Positions 9,901 to 20,938 of a stretch of 64,000 nucleotides of DNA are shown here, one piece after another. The notes below the pieces were generated by a model. It searched no databases. It worked only from the letters and a program-made list of their open reading frames with translations, and was not told the DNA's origin. Position numbers and translations under genes: made by a program. Source of the DNA: Bartonella apihabitans (GTDB lineage Bacteria; Pseudomonadota; Alphaproteobacteria; Rhizobiales; Rhizobiaceae). The stretch lies in contig NZ_CP132387.1 of the NCBI RefSeq assembly GCF_030758755.1, forward strand, positions 1,798,001 through 1,862,000, read 5' to 3'. Positions within the stretch are counted from its first letter, which is position 1. Each line of letters starts with the position of its first letter.

Positions 9901-10433
9901 GTTTCGCACGATCAAGTTTTGCGCCGTTCAAACTTTGTCCCGCCAAGTTTTGCCCCGTCAATTTTTGTACAATTAATTTTTGCCCCTTCAAGTTTTGTCC
10001 GACGTCATTTTCAAAACGAGCGGGCAAAAATGCAGGCCACAAAACCTCCGGCAAAAACCGTTTTGGCACACCTGAAACTATTTGCGCTCAAAGCCTCACA
10101 AGCCGAACCCTTTTTTTAAAAACCGGCTCTGTCCCTTGTCTGAAAAACAGTTTTCAAGGGGTCGGCTTACAATTGAACTCTTGAAGAAATTTCGAGAGGG
10201 AAAGACGAAAACATCCGGCACATCCAAACAAGTCATGAATACATCTTTTCAGCTTCACCGGTTTATACATTCCGTTGTCAAATTATTAACGTTGAGAGAC
10301 AATTTTTTGCCGCGTTTTACAATTGGTTAAGCATGAGTGTTGCAACAGGGGGAGCATTGTGGTTCCCTTTCTTGTTCTTCGGGCGAATGGGTTCTATAAG
10401 GTCTTTTGAAGTTTTTAAAAAACCAGAGTAGTC
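9901..10433. repeat. Spacer with 15-base degenerate tandem array
   Basis: 533 bases without a gene. Bases 9905-10010 are a degenerate array with a 15-base period (consensus near CAAGTTTTGCCCCGT, about seven copies). On the minus strand it reads as pentapeptides with Leu at the fourth position ([35 protein letters not shown]), reminiscent of the pentapeptide-repeat fold, inside an 84-codon frame (9815-10069) whose other parts overlap engB and look non-coding. The rest of the spacer shows nothing recognisable beyond a possible leader for the GST gene. Confidence 0.55.
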
Positions 10434-11126
10434 ATGCTAACGCTTTTTCATCATCCGATGTCTTCTTCGTCCCGTTTTGTAAGGCTCATCCTTAACGAAT
10501 ATGATGTTGCCACCAATCTTATCGAAGAGCATGAATGGGCGCGCCGGCGCGAGTTTCTTGCGCTCAATCCGGCTGGCAGCGTACCGGTATTGTTAGCCGA
10601 GCGGGAAGTACCGCTTTGCGGCGCCTATGTCATTTATGAATATCTTGATGAAACGCGCGGCGGCTTGCGTCGTGACCAGCGCTTCTTTCCCGAAAACCCG
10701 CTTGAGCGCGCAGAAGTGCGCCGCCTGACCGAATGGTTTTTATCGAAGTTTGAAAGCGAAGTAACCCGTCACATCGTGCGCGAACGTATTTATAAACGCG
10801 AAATTCCGCTCGCACAGGGTGGTGGTGCGCCCGATTCACAAACTTTGCGCAATGCCCGTGCCAATATCCGCCCGCATATGAAATATCTCGAATGGCTTTC
10901 CGCTTCGCGTGACTGGCTTGCCGGAACGTCCATTTCCTATGCCGATCTTGCCGCTGCTGCAGCTCTTTCTGTTCTTGATTTTATGGGAGAAATCGACTGG
11001 AAAACTTTTCCTGCCTCGCGCGACTGGTATATGCGCATCAAATCGAGACCCTCGTTCCGTCCGCTTTTGAATGACCGCATAAGAGGCATTGCTCCGAGCA
11101 CGCATTATGCCGATCTCGACTTCTAG
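10434..11126 (+). CDS. Glutathione S-transferase family protein
   Basis: 230 residues. The N-terminal thioredoxin-like domain begins MLTLFHHPMSSSSRFVRLIL, with the active-site Ser cluster near residues 10-13, followed by the cis-Pro segment AGSVPVLL at about 48-55. The C-terminal all-helical GST domain contains WLAGTSISYADLAAAAAL, the conserved N-capping box motif. Members conjugate glutathione or reduce peroxides in the cytoplasm; the substrate is unknown. It overlaps queG by 20 bases, and queG overlaps the next gene, so these three form an operon. Confidence 0.92.
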   Translation: MLTLFHHPMSSSSRFVRLILNEYDVATNLIEEHEWARRREFLALNPAGSVPVLLAEREVPLCGAYVIYEYLDETRGGLRRDQRFFPENPLERAEVRRLTEWFLSKFESEVTRHIVRERIYKREIPLAQGGGAPDSQTLRNARANIRPHMKYLEWLSASRDWLAGTSISYADLAAAAALSVLDFMGEIDWKTFPASRDWYMRIKSRPSFRPLLNDRIRGIAPSTHYADLDF

Positions 11127-12237
11127 CGACAAAGCAAAACTCAAGGATTTTCTCCTCAAAGAAGCCGCAGCGCAAGGTTTCGATGCGATAGCCATTACCG
11201 GTTGTAACAATCAAAAAGCCGCCCATCACCTCGTCGAAGCCCTCCACCAAGGCTATCACGGCACCATGGAATGGATGGTTGAAACCGCCAAACGGCGTAT
11301 GGAACCCGCCAATTTATGGCCAGACGTCAAATCGGTCATTATGCTTGCAATGAATTACGGGCCGGACGCCCATGAATTCCACCAGAAACCTGACAAAAGC
11401 TCCGGCAATATCTCCTATTATGCCCGCCATCGTGACTATCATGAATTGATAAAAGGGCGTCTCAAGCAGATAGCCTCGCGCTTTGTTTCGCGTTTTGGTG
11501 GCGATGTCAAAGTGTTTGTCGATACCGCACCCGTTATGGAAAAACCGCTTGCCCAACTTGCCGGACTTGGCTGGCAAGGAAAGCACACAAATCTTGTAAG
11601 CCGTGAATTCGGCTCATGGCTTTTTCTCGGTTCCATTTTTACCGATGTAGAACTTCCCTTTAACGAGCCGGAAGTCGACCATTGCGGTTCCTGTCACGCC
11701 TGTCTTTCCGCCTGCCCTACCCATGCCTTTCCCGCCCCTTATCAGCTTGATGCACGCCGCTGCATTTCCTATCTGACCATCGAACTCAAAGAACAAATCC
11801 CGCTTTCATTCCGTAAAGCCATCGGCAACCGCATTTATGGTTGTGATGATTGCCTTTCCGCCTGCCCGTGGAACAAATTTGCCCGCAACACACGTGAAAT
11901 CAAACTCAAAGCACGAGAAGATCTGATTGCCCCGAAACTCGATTTTCTTTTGAAGCTTGATGATGCAGCTTTCCGTTCGTTTTTCACCGCGTCTCCGGTC
12001 AAACGTATCGGGCGCAATCGTTTCATAAGAAATTGCCTCATTGCTGCGGGCAACAGCGCCGACCGCTCGCTTGTCACTGTGGTAAAGCCGCATTTACAAG
12101 ATCCCGACCCGCTTGTTGCCGGTATGGCCGTCTGGGCCTTGAAACAACTCCTCACCAAAGCCGAATTTGATGAATTGGCAAAGCGTTCTATAACATTCTC
12201 TTCAAACCCCGATGTGTTAAAGGAATGGGAAGATTGA
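11107..12237 (+). CDS. queG: Epoxyqueuosine reductase QueG
   Basis: 376 residues from the ATG at 11107; an in-frame TTG at 11089 is less likely. QueG reduces epoxyqueuosine to queuosine in tRNA, using cobalamin and two 4Fe-4S clusters. An N-terminal B12-binding DUF1730 region (AITGCNNQKAAHH, YHGTMEWM, MLAMNYGP) precedes the ferredoxin-like Cys clusters CGSCHACLSACP and CDDCLSACPW. A HEAT-like C-terminal repeat (LQDPDPLVAGMAVWALKQL) binds the tRNA. It overlaps the GST gene upstream and the epimerase-like gene downstream. Confidence 0.96.
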   Translation: MPISTSSDKAKLKDFLLKEAAAQGFDAIAITGCNNQKAAHHLVEALHQGYHGTMEWMVETAKRRMEPANLWPDVKSVIMLAMNYGPDAHEFHQKPDKSSGNISYYARHRDYHELIKGRLKQIASRFVSRFGGDVKVFVDTAPVMEKPLAQLAGLGWQGKHTNLVSREFGSWLFLGSIFTDVELPFNEPEVDHCGSCHACLSACPTHAFPAPYQLDARRCISYLTIELKEQIPLSFRKAIGNRIYGCDDCLSACPWNKFARNTREIKLKAREDLIAPKLDFLLKLDDAAFRSFFTASPVKRIGRNRFIRNCLIAAGNSADRSLVTVVKPHLQDPDPLVAGMAVWALKQLLTKAEFDELAKRSITFSSNPDVLKEWED

Positions 12238-13172
12238 AACAGGAAACGGAACACGCAAAAGCACCGGAACAATTCATGATGCTCGGAGCGGGCTACTCTG
12301 CTCGCGCCTTCGCCTCTCTTTATGGCGCCCCTGTTGCCGACACATCAGACACCGCGCCTTCTGCCACAAAAAGCCGGATTTGCGGCACCACACGCACAAA
12401 AGAAAAATTTGCCACTCTCGAAAACGCCAATATCGAACCATTTCTTTTTGACGAGCCTAACCCGACCTTTTTTGAAAGGCTTGAAACAACAACACATCTT
12501 GTTATTTCGGTTTCACCCGATGACACAATGAGCGACGCGGTTTTAAACCGGCCCGACATTCTTGGTCACATGACGGAGTTAAAATGGATAGGCTATCTTT
12601 CCACCATTGGCGTTTATGGCAATCATGATGGCCGGTGGATTGACGAGGAAGCCCCCTGTCACCCCTCGCTCAAACGCAACATTGCCCGCCTTGAGGTGGA
12701 AAAGAAATGGCAGGCTTTCGGGAAAAAGCACAATATCCCTGTTGCCATTTTGCGTCTTGGCGGCATTTATGGCCCGTCGCGTAATCCTTTCATAAAAATC
12801 AGTCAGGGCAATAAAACGCTTGTCATCAAAAAAGGGCAGTTTTTCAACCGCATCCATGTTGATGATATTGCCGGTGTGATCAAAGCATTTTCTTCGGCAA
12901 AACGTGAAGGCATTTTCAATATTGTCGATAATGAACCGGCAGCGCCGGAAGATGTCATGCATTATGCGGCAAAATTGATGGGGGTAACCGATCTTGAAGA
13001 AGTTCCCTTTGAAAAAGCCGATATGTCACCCATGGCACGTTCTTTTTATGGTGATAATAAAAGAATATTGAACCATAAACTCTCAAAAACAGGATATAAT
13101 CTCAAATATCCCGATTATCGAACCGCATTGGAGGCAATGTGGAAAGATAATCTTTGGGATAAAAAGCTCTAG
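12225..13172 (+). CDS. NAD(P)-binding epimerase/SDR-like protein (YeeZ type)
   Basis: 315 residues, overlapping queG by 13 bases. The short N-terminal motif LGAGYSARAFA (about 20-30) is a Rossmann dinucleotide loop. VISVSPDD, YLSTIGVYG and the ILRLGGIYGPSRNPF segment follow the extended SDR pattern of YeeZ-like proteins. The canonical YxxxK catalytic pair is not obvious in the usual place: the Ser-Thr of YLSTIGVYG is present with a downstream RLEVEKKW. Substrate unknown. The family is often found near queG or GST in Rhizobiales. Confidence 0.82.
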   Translation: MGRLKQETEHAKAPEQFMMLGAGYSARAFASLYGAPVADTSDTAPSATKSRICGTTRTKEKFATLENANIEPFLFDEPNPTFFERLETTTHLVISVSPDDTMSDAVLNRPDILGHMTELKWIGYLSTIGVYGNHDGRWIDEEAPCHPSLKRNIARLEVEKKWQAFGKKHNIPVAILRLGGIYGPSRNPFIKISQGNKTLVIKKGQFFNRIHVDDIAGVIKAFSSAKREGIFNIVDNEPAAPEDVMHYAAKLMGVTDLEEVPFEKADMSPMARSFYGDNKRILNHKLSKTGYNLKYPDYRTALEAMWKDNLWDKKL

Positions 13173-13278
13173 CTCTCGCACGCAAATCCGAAAGGCGGGC
13201 GGAGGCTTCAAAAAAGTTGCAAATATTGAAAATTATTGTGCTTTTGAAAAAAGTTTGCGCGTTCGAAAGGCGTTAGGG

Positions 13279-14184
13279 ATGTCTTCAAAGTTCAAGTCAT
13301 TCAACCGGATTTTGGCAACAACATTGGCAGCGGTTTTTCTGCCTGTCGCGGCTGCCCATAGTGACGAACCGGCAAAACAGGCTTTTGGCGATGTCAAATT
13401 GCCCTCGGTCGGTCAAGCACAATCCATTGGTTTTTATTCAAAAGGTTGTCTTAATGGCGCGGTAGCCCTGCCGATTGATGGGCCGAACTGGCAAGTCATG
13501 CGGCTTTCGCGTAACCGCAATTGGGGGCATCCGGCAACCATACGCTTTATCGAGCAATTGTCGCGACAGGCCGCCAAAGATGGCTGGTCAGGCCTCCTCA
13601 TTGGCGACATTTCGCAACCACGCGGCGAGATGCTGAACGGGCACGCCTCCCACCAGATCGGGCTTGATGCGGATATCTGGCTTACCCCCATGCCCGACCA
13701 CCGTTTAAGTCGGGAAGAAAGAGAAAATATGCAAGGCGTCTCTATGCTTAAAAAAGATTCGCTTTATGCCGACCCGAAAAAATGGACACCCGAACGCACC
13801 GCACTTATTCGCGACGCGGCTGAAAATCCGGAAGTCGAGCGCATCTTTGTGCATCCGGGCATAAAAAAACAATTATGCGATACAGTGACCGGCGACCGTT
13901 CATGGCTTCAGAAGGTGCGGCCCTATTGGGGGCATTTCTGGCACTTCCATGTCCGGTTGAAATGCCAGGCGGGTTCTGAAAATTGCAAACCGCAACCCAA
14001 GGTGACAGGTGGTGACGGTTGCGACAAATCGCTTGCCTGGTGGTTTACCGACGAGCCATGGGCCGATAAAAAGCCCAAAAAACCCGTAACCACCACACCG
14101 CCGAAGCCGCATATTATGATGGTTTCGGAATTGCCGAAGGAATGCACGGCGGTTTTGAATGCACCGGAAAAATCGGCTAAATAA
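13279..14184 (+). CDS. mepA: Penicillin-insensitive murein endopeptidase MepA (peptidase M74)
   Basis: 301 residues from the ATG at 13279, chosen because AAGGCG lies just upstream and it gives a clean signal peptide (LATTLAAVFLPVAAAHS). This periplasmic zinc endopeptidase cuts D-Ala-meso-DAP cross-links. Metal and catalytic motifs are visible: RGEMLNGHASHQIGLDADIW (His and Asp ligands) and YWGHFWHFHVRLKC (the C-terminal HxH). Conserved cysteines (SKGCLNGA, CDKSLAWW) fit the disulphides of the E. coli enzyme. The Pro/Lys-rich tail is variable. Confidence 0.95.
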   Translation: MSSKFKSFNRILATTLAAVFLPVAAAHSDEPAKQAFGDVKLPSVGQAQSIGFYSKGCLNGAVALPIDGPNWQVMRLSRNRNWGHPATIRFIEQLSRQAAKDGWSGLLIGDISQPRGEMLNGHASHQIGLDADIWLTPMPDHRLSREERENMQGVSMLKKDSLYADPKKWTPERTALIRDAAENPEVERIFVHPGIKKQLCDTVTGDRSWLQKVRPYWGHFWHFHVRLKCQAGSENCKPQPKVTGGDGCDKSLAWWFTDEPWADKKPKKPVTTTPPKPHIMMVSELPKECTAVLNAPEKSAK

Positions 14185-14257
14185 GTTATATTTTGCAATT
14201 TTTCATCAATGACATAATTGCAATGAAATACCCAACCACCAAACCGGGGAATGGTTC

Positions 14258-15277
14258 ATGCAAAATCAAAATCTGGAATTTCCTGTTCTTATCGGCGATA
14301 TTGGTGGCACCAATATGCGGTTTTCGCTCATCCTCAATCAGGCCGGCGAACAAATGGCCATTGCCACCCGCAAAGTGAATGATTTTCCAACTATTGAAGA
14401 AGCCATTCACCAGACCATTCTGCCATTGATAAAAGCGCCGTTAAAATCGCTCTTTCTCGCTATCGCCGGTCCGGTAACGGGAGAGGTTATCAAGCTTACC
14501 AATTGCAATTGGGTCATCAATCCTCGCCACCTCATGGAAGAATTCGGCTTCAATGAAGTTTTCATTGTCAACGATTTCGAGGCTCAGGCACTTTCCACGA
14601 TTGTTCTGCCGCAAAAATATCTTGAGCCAATCGGCCCGATAAACACCGCCACAGATGATACGAAAGTTATCATCGGCGCCGGTTCGGGGCTCGGCATTGC
14701 CGGTCTTACCTATCTGAACGGGCACTATATCCCGATTGAAGGTGAAGGCGGGCATATCGACTTTGCCCCGCAAAGCGAAGAAGACTTTGCTCTCTACCCG
14801 TTTTTGAAAAAGATTGTCGGCCGTGTGAGCGCCGAGGAATTGTTGAGCGGGCGCGGACTTTTAAATATCTATCGTGCCTTTTGCGATATGCGCGGCGCGA
14901 CACCGACGATCGAAATCCCCGAAGTCATCACCTCCGAAGCTTTAACTGCCCATGAACAACAAGCTTATGACACGGTACAATTTTTTATCAATTATCTGGC
15001 GCGTTTGGCTGGTGATTTTGCCCTCATTTTCAAGGCTGAAGGCGGTGTTTATATCGGTGGCGGCATTCTGCCGGAAATGTTACCACTCATTGACGAGGAT
15101 GAATTCCGCCAAAATTTCATCCACAAACATCCTCATAAAAAACTGCTTGAAAAAATCCCCACCTTTATCATCACCCATCCCCGGGCTGCACTCGTCGGTA
15201 TGGAATCCTATGTTCATCAACCCGAGCGCTTTATGCTTGATATGAAAGGCCGGTTCTTTGTGAAACATACCGGTTAA
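14258..15277 (+). CDS. glk: Glucokinase
   Basis: 339 residues. It begins MQNQNLEFPVLIGDIGGTNMRF; the phosphate-1 loop GDIGGTNMRF at 13-22 and LAIAGPVTGE, VNDFEAQA and GAGSGLGIAGL are the bacterial Glk signature. EGEGGHIDFAP and VYIGGGILP complete the ATP and sugar site. The enzyme phosphorylates glucose to glucose-6-phosphate in the cytoplasm. It stands alone. A hairpin (CCGGTT-AAAA-AACCGG, 15270-15286) overlaps the stop codon but lacks a T tract. Confidence 0.95.
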   Translation: MQNQNLEFPVLIGDIGGTNMRFSLILNQAGEQMAIATRKVNDFPTIEEAIHQTILPLIKAPLKSLFLAIAGPVTGEVIKLTNCNWVINPRHLMEEFGFNEVFIVNDFEAQALSTIVLPQKYLEPIGPINTATDDTKVIIGAGSGLGIAGLTYLNGHYIPIEGEGGHIDFAPQSEEDFALYPFLKKIVGRVSAEELLSGRGLLNIYRAFCDMRGATPTIEIPEVITSEALTAHEQQAYDTVQFFINYLARLAGDFALIFKAEGGVYIGGGILPEMLPLIDEDEFRQNFIHKHPHKKLLEKIPTFIITHPRAALVGMESYVHQPERFMLDMKGRFFVKHTG

Positions 15278-16697
15278 AAAACCGGAGTGAACAGGAAACA
15301 CCCCGAATATAGTAACCAATCCGAATTTAGTTCTATAAAACCGGTTCCCGCGCGATAAAGCCCCCTCGACACAAGCGGAATGATCGGCACTGTTACCGCT
15401 AGAAGGCACTTTTCCCACTCTATCGCGACAATTTTCTTTGTCTTTTTTTGTGCTTCATAATCTGGCTTTATTTTTACCTGACAGTTTTTATTCAAACAGT
15501 GAGATTATTTAAACAGACAAGGTTTTTCCGTTCCGTTTTAAGTTTCATACGGTCAATCCGGCAAAAAAGTACTTTCGTTCTTTAAATTTTAAAAATGCAA
15601 ACGCAAAGTCTCAAAGAAACCAACGGCCTTGCCGAAGAAATTGCGAAAAACCGGGCTTTGTCAGGCCGGTTTTCTCCCCCGAATAAATCCCGATCTCATG
15701 GGGAACGCTCTCCTTTCGGCTTTACCGTCTTTATTGCAGGCGACTTTTTTCGCCCCCCACCCTATTCGTTTCATTCCGGAAAATTTTGCTTTTGACTTTT
15801 CGCGAATGCCGTCCCGCCAGCCAATTCAGAAAAACATTTCCGCAATTTGAAATGAAACCCGCTTTAAAATTCTTTACCTCTAAAATTCTTCAAGCAGTAT
15901 TTTGTCTTTTTAATTGCCGGGCAATTCCGGAATTGTTTTATATTTTATCGGCCTTCTCTTCCTGCAAAAGTTTTGCCCGTTTTTCGGTAAAGCGGTTTTT
16001 CGACCTTCTTCCACAATCACCAATTTTTCTCCAACAATGTGATTTCTTGTGCGATTGCCCGCTATCTGAAAAACCGGAAAATCCTTTATAACACAAAATG
16101 CCCAACCTGTTTTGTGTCATTTTTCCAAACTTTGTCAAAAAGCATAGCGTTGCAATCCCGACCGGCTTTTAAACAATTTTGCCATAGCGCCCGACATTTC
16201 TTCCAAACGAGTGAAGAAAAACGAAGGATGAAATTCCATTATTCCCTTTTTTGCGCCGCAAAAATTATCATTTTTCGAACAGAATTCTATGTTTTTCTTC
16301 CCGAAATTCTATTATAGGAAACCTATTTTCACTTTTATTCATACTGAGAATTATTATTAAAATATCGTTATTACGCCGGCTAATTTATTATAGTAATAAT
16401 ACTAACTTTTAATATTTAACTATAAAAATATATATTTTAATTTTATTAAGTTATTTTATATTATAAAAAAATAATTTAAAATACATTTTGTTTTATTTTA
16501 TGAATTAAAATTTTTTTGTGCTATTTTCTATTTATTATTGATTACATAATTTTGTGTTTTTCTGCTTTTAATTTCTAATAGATCAAGATAGACTGTGTCT
16601 GATTCATGCGCCATTGATTAATCGGCTATCTGCCGATAAAGAGCGCTTCTTGTTTTTTACGACGCCGGCCTTGGCCATGAAAGAGCGAGGAAATTTT
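15278..16697. other. Long spacer, A+T-rich toward the autotransporter gene
   Basis: 1.4 kb without a recognisable gene. The first kilobase has moderate GC and contains only short, domain-free frames (for example at 15595-15850). Bases 16310-16560 are extremely A+T-rich (long TTTTA/AATAT runs) and sit directly upstream of the autotransporter gene, as expected for a promoter region bound by a nucleoid-associated silencer such as MucR/Ros. That role is inference. Confidence 0.5.
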
Positions 16698-19600
16698 ATG
16701 CACCTTTCTTCAAATTACAGCCGCCTCTCGAAGGTCTTGTTAAATGCTGCCTCGTGCATCGTTCTTTCGGCTGTGGCTCTTTCAGCCATAACAGTGGAAG
16801 AGGTGAAAGCGGAGGAGCTTACCTATGACGGCACTGACCCCAGTGTTTTAACCGCAGATCCGACAGATATAAATGCTTCCCGCATGAGCCTTCTCCCGCA
16901 CACGAGTGATGAAACCAATACCGTCACCGTTAAAGGGGCAGTCGCGGGGCAAAGAACGCATTGGGAAAATACTGTTGCTCCCTATAATGTCTACGGCTTT
17001 GCTTCGGTGCAAGATAATGTCACAGGCAATAATGGCATTGACGGAGCCTCTAACACAGGGGCGATCGTTTCGGTCAAAGATGTTGAATATGACTGGAGCG
17101 GTTCCGGAAACAAAGCAACAAATGCCGAACAAGCCGGTCGACTTGGTGGCATGGGAGGCGGCTCGGTTTTTGGTGGCCTCAGTGCAGGTGCCCAGGGAGT
17201 ACCGCCTATGATGGTACGAATGTGGCCTTGGGAGGAAACGGCGGTTACATCAAGGGCGTTCATGTTACCCTTGATAATGTCGCCATTCATGGAGCCGATG
17301 CAGGTGAGGGAAATAGTTCACCCGATAACAACCATCGTGGAAGCACTGTTGGCGGCATGGGGGGTGGTTCAGTTTTTGGCGCTATCAGTATCGGCGGTGC
17401 CGGAGCCTGGTCAACACGTTCAACCGCCGATGGTTCAAATGGTGGCAGCGGAGGCGACATAAGCGGCAATTATGTTACTTTGAAAAAAACCGACCTTTAT
17501 GGTGGCAAAGGCGGCAATGGTGGTTCGAAAGCCGGTGGAAGTGCCGCCGGCTTTGGCGGTGCAAGTGTGTTGGGCGGTGTTTCTATCGGCGGTGCCGGTG
17601 GCACCAGCTATAGCGGAACCCAACATAATAGTCAGGGTGGATCAACCGGTGTTATCTCCGATAACCACGTTATTTTAACGGATGTAACTTTGACCGGTGC
17701 CGATGGCGGTAATGGCGGCTCGTCCACCATCGTTAACGGGAGTGGCGGAACGGCTGGTTTCGGCGGCGGTGTAATCGGAGGCGGACTGGCGATCGCCGGC
17801 GGAGGTGGTTTTGCCGGAGATGGCGGCGCCTCGAATGCTGATGGCGGTAATAGTGGCGCCATCCATGATAACGAACTCACCCTGAACCATGTAACAATCA
17901 AAGGCGGAAATGCCGGTAAAGGCGGTGACGGCGCACCCAATAGCGGCGGTGGCGTTGGTGGCATGGGCGGTGGTCTGGTTTTTGGCGGCATGACAATCGG
18001 CGGTGCCGGTGGCTCCGGCTATAAGGCTAATACGTCGAGCGGTAATGGAGGTATCGCCGATTATGTGAAATCGAATAACGTTACATTGGTTGATGTCACG
18101 ATTGACGGAGGCGCTGGCGGCGTTGGCGGCTCGAGCACAACAAGTGGTGGTGGCGCTGGCGGCGCTGGCGGCGCAACTGTCTTTGGCGGTCTTTCCATGG
18201 GCGGTGCCGGTGGTGCCGGTGACGCAGCATTTGACACGGAAAATAGCGAGAGTGCAGGCGGTAATGGCGGCGCGAGTGGAGTTGTCAGCAACAATATTAT
18301 TTCTCTCGATCACACAACACTGAATGGTGGTATTGGCGGCACAGGCGGTCAAGGCGGAGGAATTGGCGGCATAGGCGGCGGCAGTGTTATCGGCGGTTTA
18401 AGTACCGGCGGCGGCGGTGGCAACGGTTCGAATTCAAAAAAATATAATGGCAATGGCGGCGATAGCGGCGATGTCATCAATAACCGGATAATGATTGTCA
18501 ATTCCACATTGAATGGCAATGCGGGCGGTACCGGTGGGTCAATTTCCCATACGATTACAATCTTGGACGAAGAAGGCGAAAAGAGCGTCAGTATGGGGGG
18601 AAGCGGTGCCGGCGGCACTGGTGGCGGCAGCGTTTTTGGCGGGATCAGCCTTGGTGGTGCCGGTGGCTATGGTTCGCAAGGGGGATTGATAAACGGCGTT
18701 GGTGGCAATGCCGGTACAGTGAGTGGCAATATCATTATCCTTGAACGGGTAGAACTTCACGGTGGTGCTGGCGGCGCTGCCGGAAAAATCGAAGGCGAAA
18801 ACAATGGCAATGAAGGGTTCGGCATTCGCGGTTCGGATGGCGGAAGTATCTATGGTGGTGCAAGTGTCGGTGGCGCTGGCGGAATAGGATATGACGCAAC
18901 ACAAACCAATGGTAACGGCGGCAAAGGTGGCAATGTCACCAATAACCGTATCAATTTGACCGACGTGACACTTTATGGCACGAAAACGAGCGGTAATGGC
19001 GAAAATAAATCCGGGGTTTATGGCGGCGTCAGCATTGGCGGAGCCGGCGGCTTTGGCGACATCAGCAACAGCATTGACAAAAACGGTGGCAAGGGTGGTG
19101 ATGCCGGCGATGTCAGTGGCAATTCAATTGAAATTTCCGGAAAATCCGCAATCAATAAAGATATTTATGGCGGTCTTTCACAAGGTGGACAAGCCGGCAT
19201 TCACTTTAACGACAAAAATCAGCTCGTCAACAGCGAGGTCGGTTTTGGCGGTAATGCCAACCACAATACCGTAACTCTTAACGGCGACCAGATCGTCATT
19301 GGCGAACGCGATGAGGAAGGAAATGTCACAAAATACGGCTCGATCTGGGGTGGTCGCAGCATTAATGGTGATGGTCAAGACAGCCTGACAGCCGATGTTT
19401 TTTCCGGCAATACTCTCAATCTCAACGGTTACCGCGGAACCGTTTCCGGTATCTATAATTTTGAAAATTATAACTGGACTTTACCGACCGATACGAAAAA
19501 TGGCGATACGGTGATAAAAATTGCCGAAGGCGGTACACCGGTTGATCTAACCAATACCAAGCACACAATCGCCGGTCTTGACCCGAATGGTTCGCGATTT

Positions 19601-20938
19601 ATGGCTGGCGACATGGTGACCATGATTGATAAATCTGCCGGTAGTTGGTCACCTGCTTCCTATGTGCTCAAACAGGGACAGTTTATCTTTTACGATACAA
19701 CGCTCAAACAAAATAAGGCCGGAGACAACACCGCTTTCATTCTGCAAATTAACAAGAAAACCGACAAAACTCCCGATCACGATCATGGCGATGATCACGA
19801 TCACACCGGTGATATTACCGGAGGTGGCGGCAATACCGGCGGCGAAAATACTGGCGGTGATAATACCGGTGGCAATAATGGCGGCGGAAACAATCACCAA
19901 GGGGATCAATCGGCGGCACAATTGAACCCGCAGTCGAAAAGCTATTCGGAAGGGCGTGCAGCAAGCCTCGCCTTTGTTTCGCAAGGCTCCGATGTTATTG
20001 CCAACAGCATGGGCACAATCAGCAGTATGGCAACAAGAACGGATAACCGCTTCAATCATCCGCTCTATGTTCCCTTTATCATCACCGGCGGTTCTTCCTC
20101 CCGTTATCAGACCGGAAGCCATGTCAGTATTGACGGTTTCAATATGATTGCCGGTCTTGCTTTCGGCTTTAACCTTGAAGCTGGTCATAAAGTCACAACC
20201 GGAGCATTCTTTGAATATGGTCGCGGCACTTATGACACCTATAACAATTTCGACCGTTTCGCTTCCGTCCATGGTGATGGTGACAGCGATTATAAGGGCG
20301 GCGGCATTCTCGCCCGTATCGAATTTGCCAGCACCGGCCTCGGATTGATCAAAAACCTGAAACCCGACGAAACGGACGGGCTTTATGCCGATGCATCCTT
20401 GCGTTTCGGCCAGTCGGACGGGAAGTTTACTGCCGGTCGCCAATTCGGTCTTGAGGAACAGGTGGTCAACTATCACGGTTCTTATAACACCACGGTCAAT
20501 TATTTCGGCGGCCATGTCACAGGCGGCTATGTCTTCAACTTTGATGATCAACGCGCCCTTGATGTCTATGGCCGTTATTTATGGACACGCATGGAAAGCG
20601 ACACGGTTAAAATCGACGCTGAACGATTGCATTTCGACAGTTCGACAAGTTCACGTGTCGAGCTTGGCGCACGGTATTCCTATCAATATAATGACTGGTT
20701 CAAGCCTTATGTCGGCGCGACCTATGATTACGAGTTTGATGGCGATGTCGGGGCACAAGCTTATGAATTCGATTTGCACAAACCGTCACTTGAAGGTTCG
20801 ACCGGCATTTTTGAAGCAGGTTTCAGGATGAACCCGTTGAAAGACAACAAGGCTTTGACAATCAATGTCGATGGTCAAGGCTATGTCGGCGCCCGCCAGG
20901 GTGGCGGTGGCGGTGTCAAACTCAAATACGAGTTCTGA
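16698..20938 (+). CDS. Glycine-rich autotransporter (type Va), one frame break in passenger
   Basis: About 1413 codons once one missing base is restored. The start at 16698 has AGGA 8 bases upstream and gives a 40-residue signal peptide ending near VKA-EE. The passenger has about 15 loose repeats of roughly 40 residues with the pattern GGMGGGSVFGG-(I/L)SIGGAGG, then NxxG-(D/N)V(S/T)xNxVTLxxxTLxG, a predicted beta helix. A His/Asp then Gly/Asn linker (DHDHGDDHDH) precedes the beta barrel, which runs over the last 300 residues and ends in Phe (VKLKYEF). The frame changes at 17190-17197 (GCCCAGGGA): one base fewer than needed, with GGSTAYDGTN-like sequence on the far side. Likely an adhesin; target unknown. 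Confidence 0.85.

Noticed and set aside
9815..10069. Pentapeptide-repeat protein gene antisense to the engB end
   Set aside because: Only about seven degenerate units, one end overlaps engB and no start signal is seen; kept as a repeat array.
15270..15286. Terminator after glk
   Set aside because: Inverted repeat present but it overlaps the stop codon and lacks a T tract on either strand.
15595..16317. Several 60-100 codon plus-strand frames between glk and the autotransporter
   Set aside because: They overlap one another in different frames, lack start signals and show Phe/Ser/Cys-rich shadow composition.
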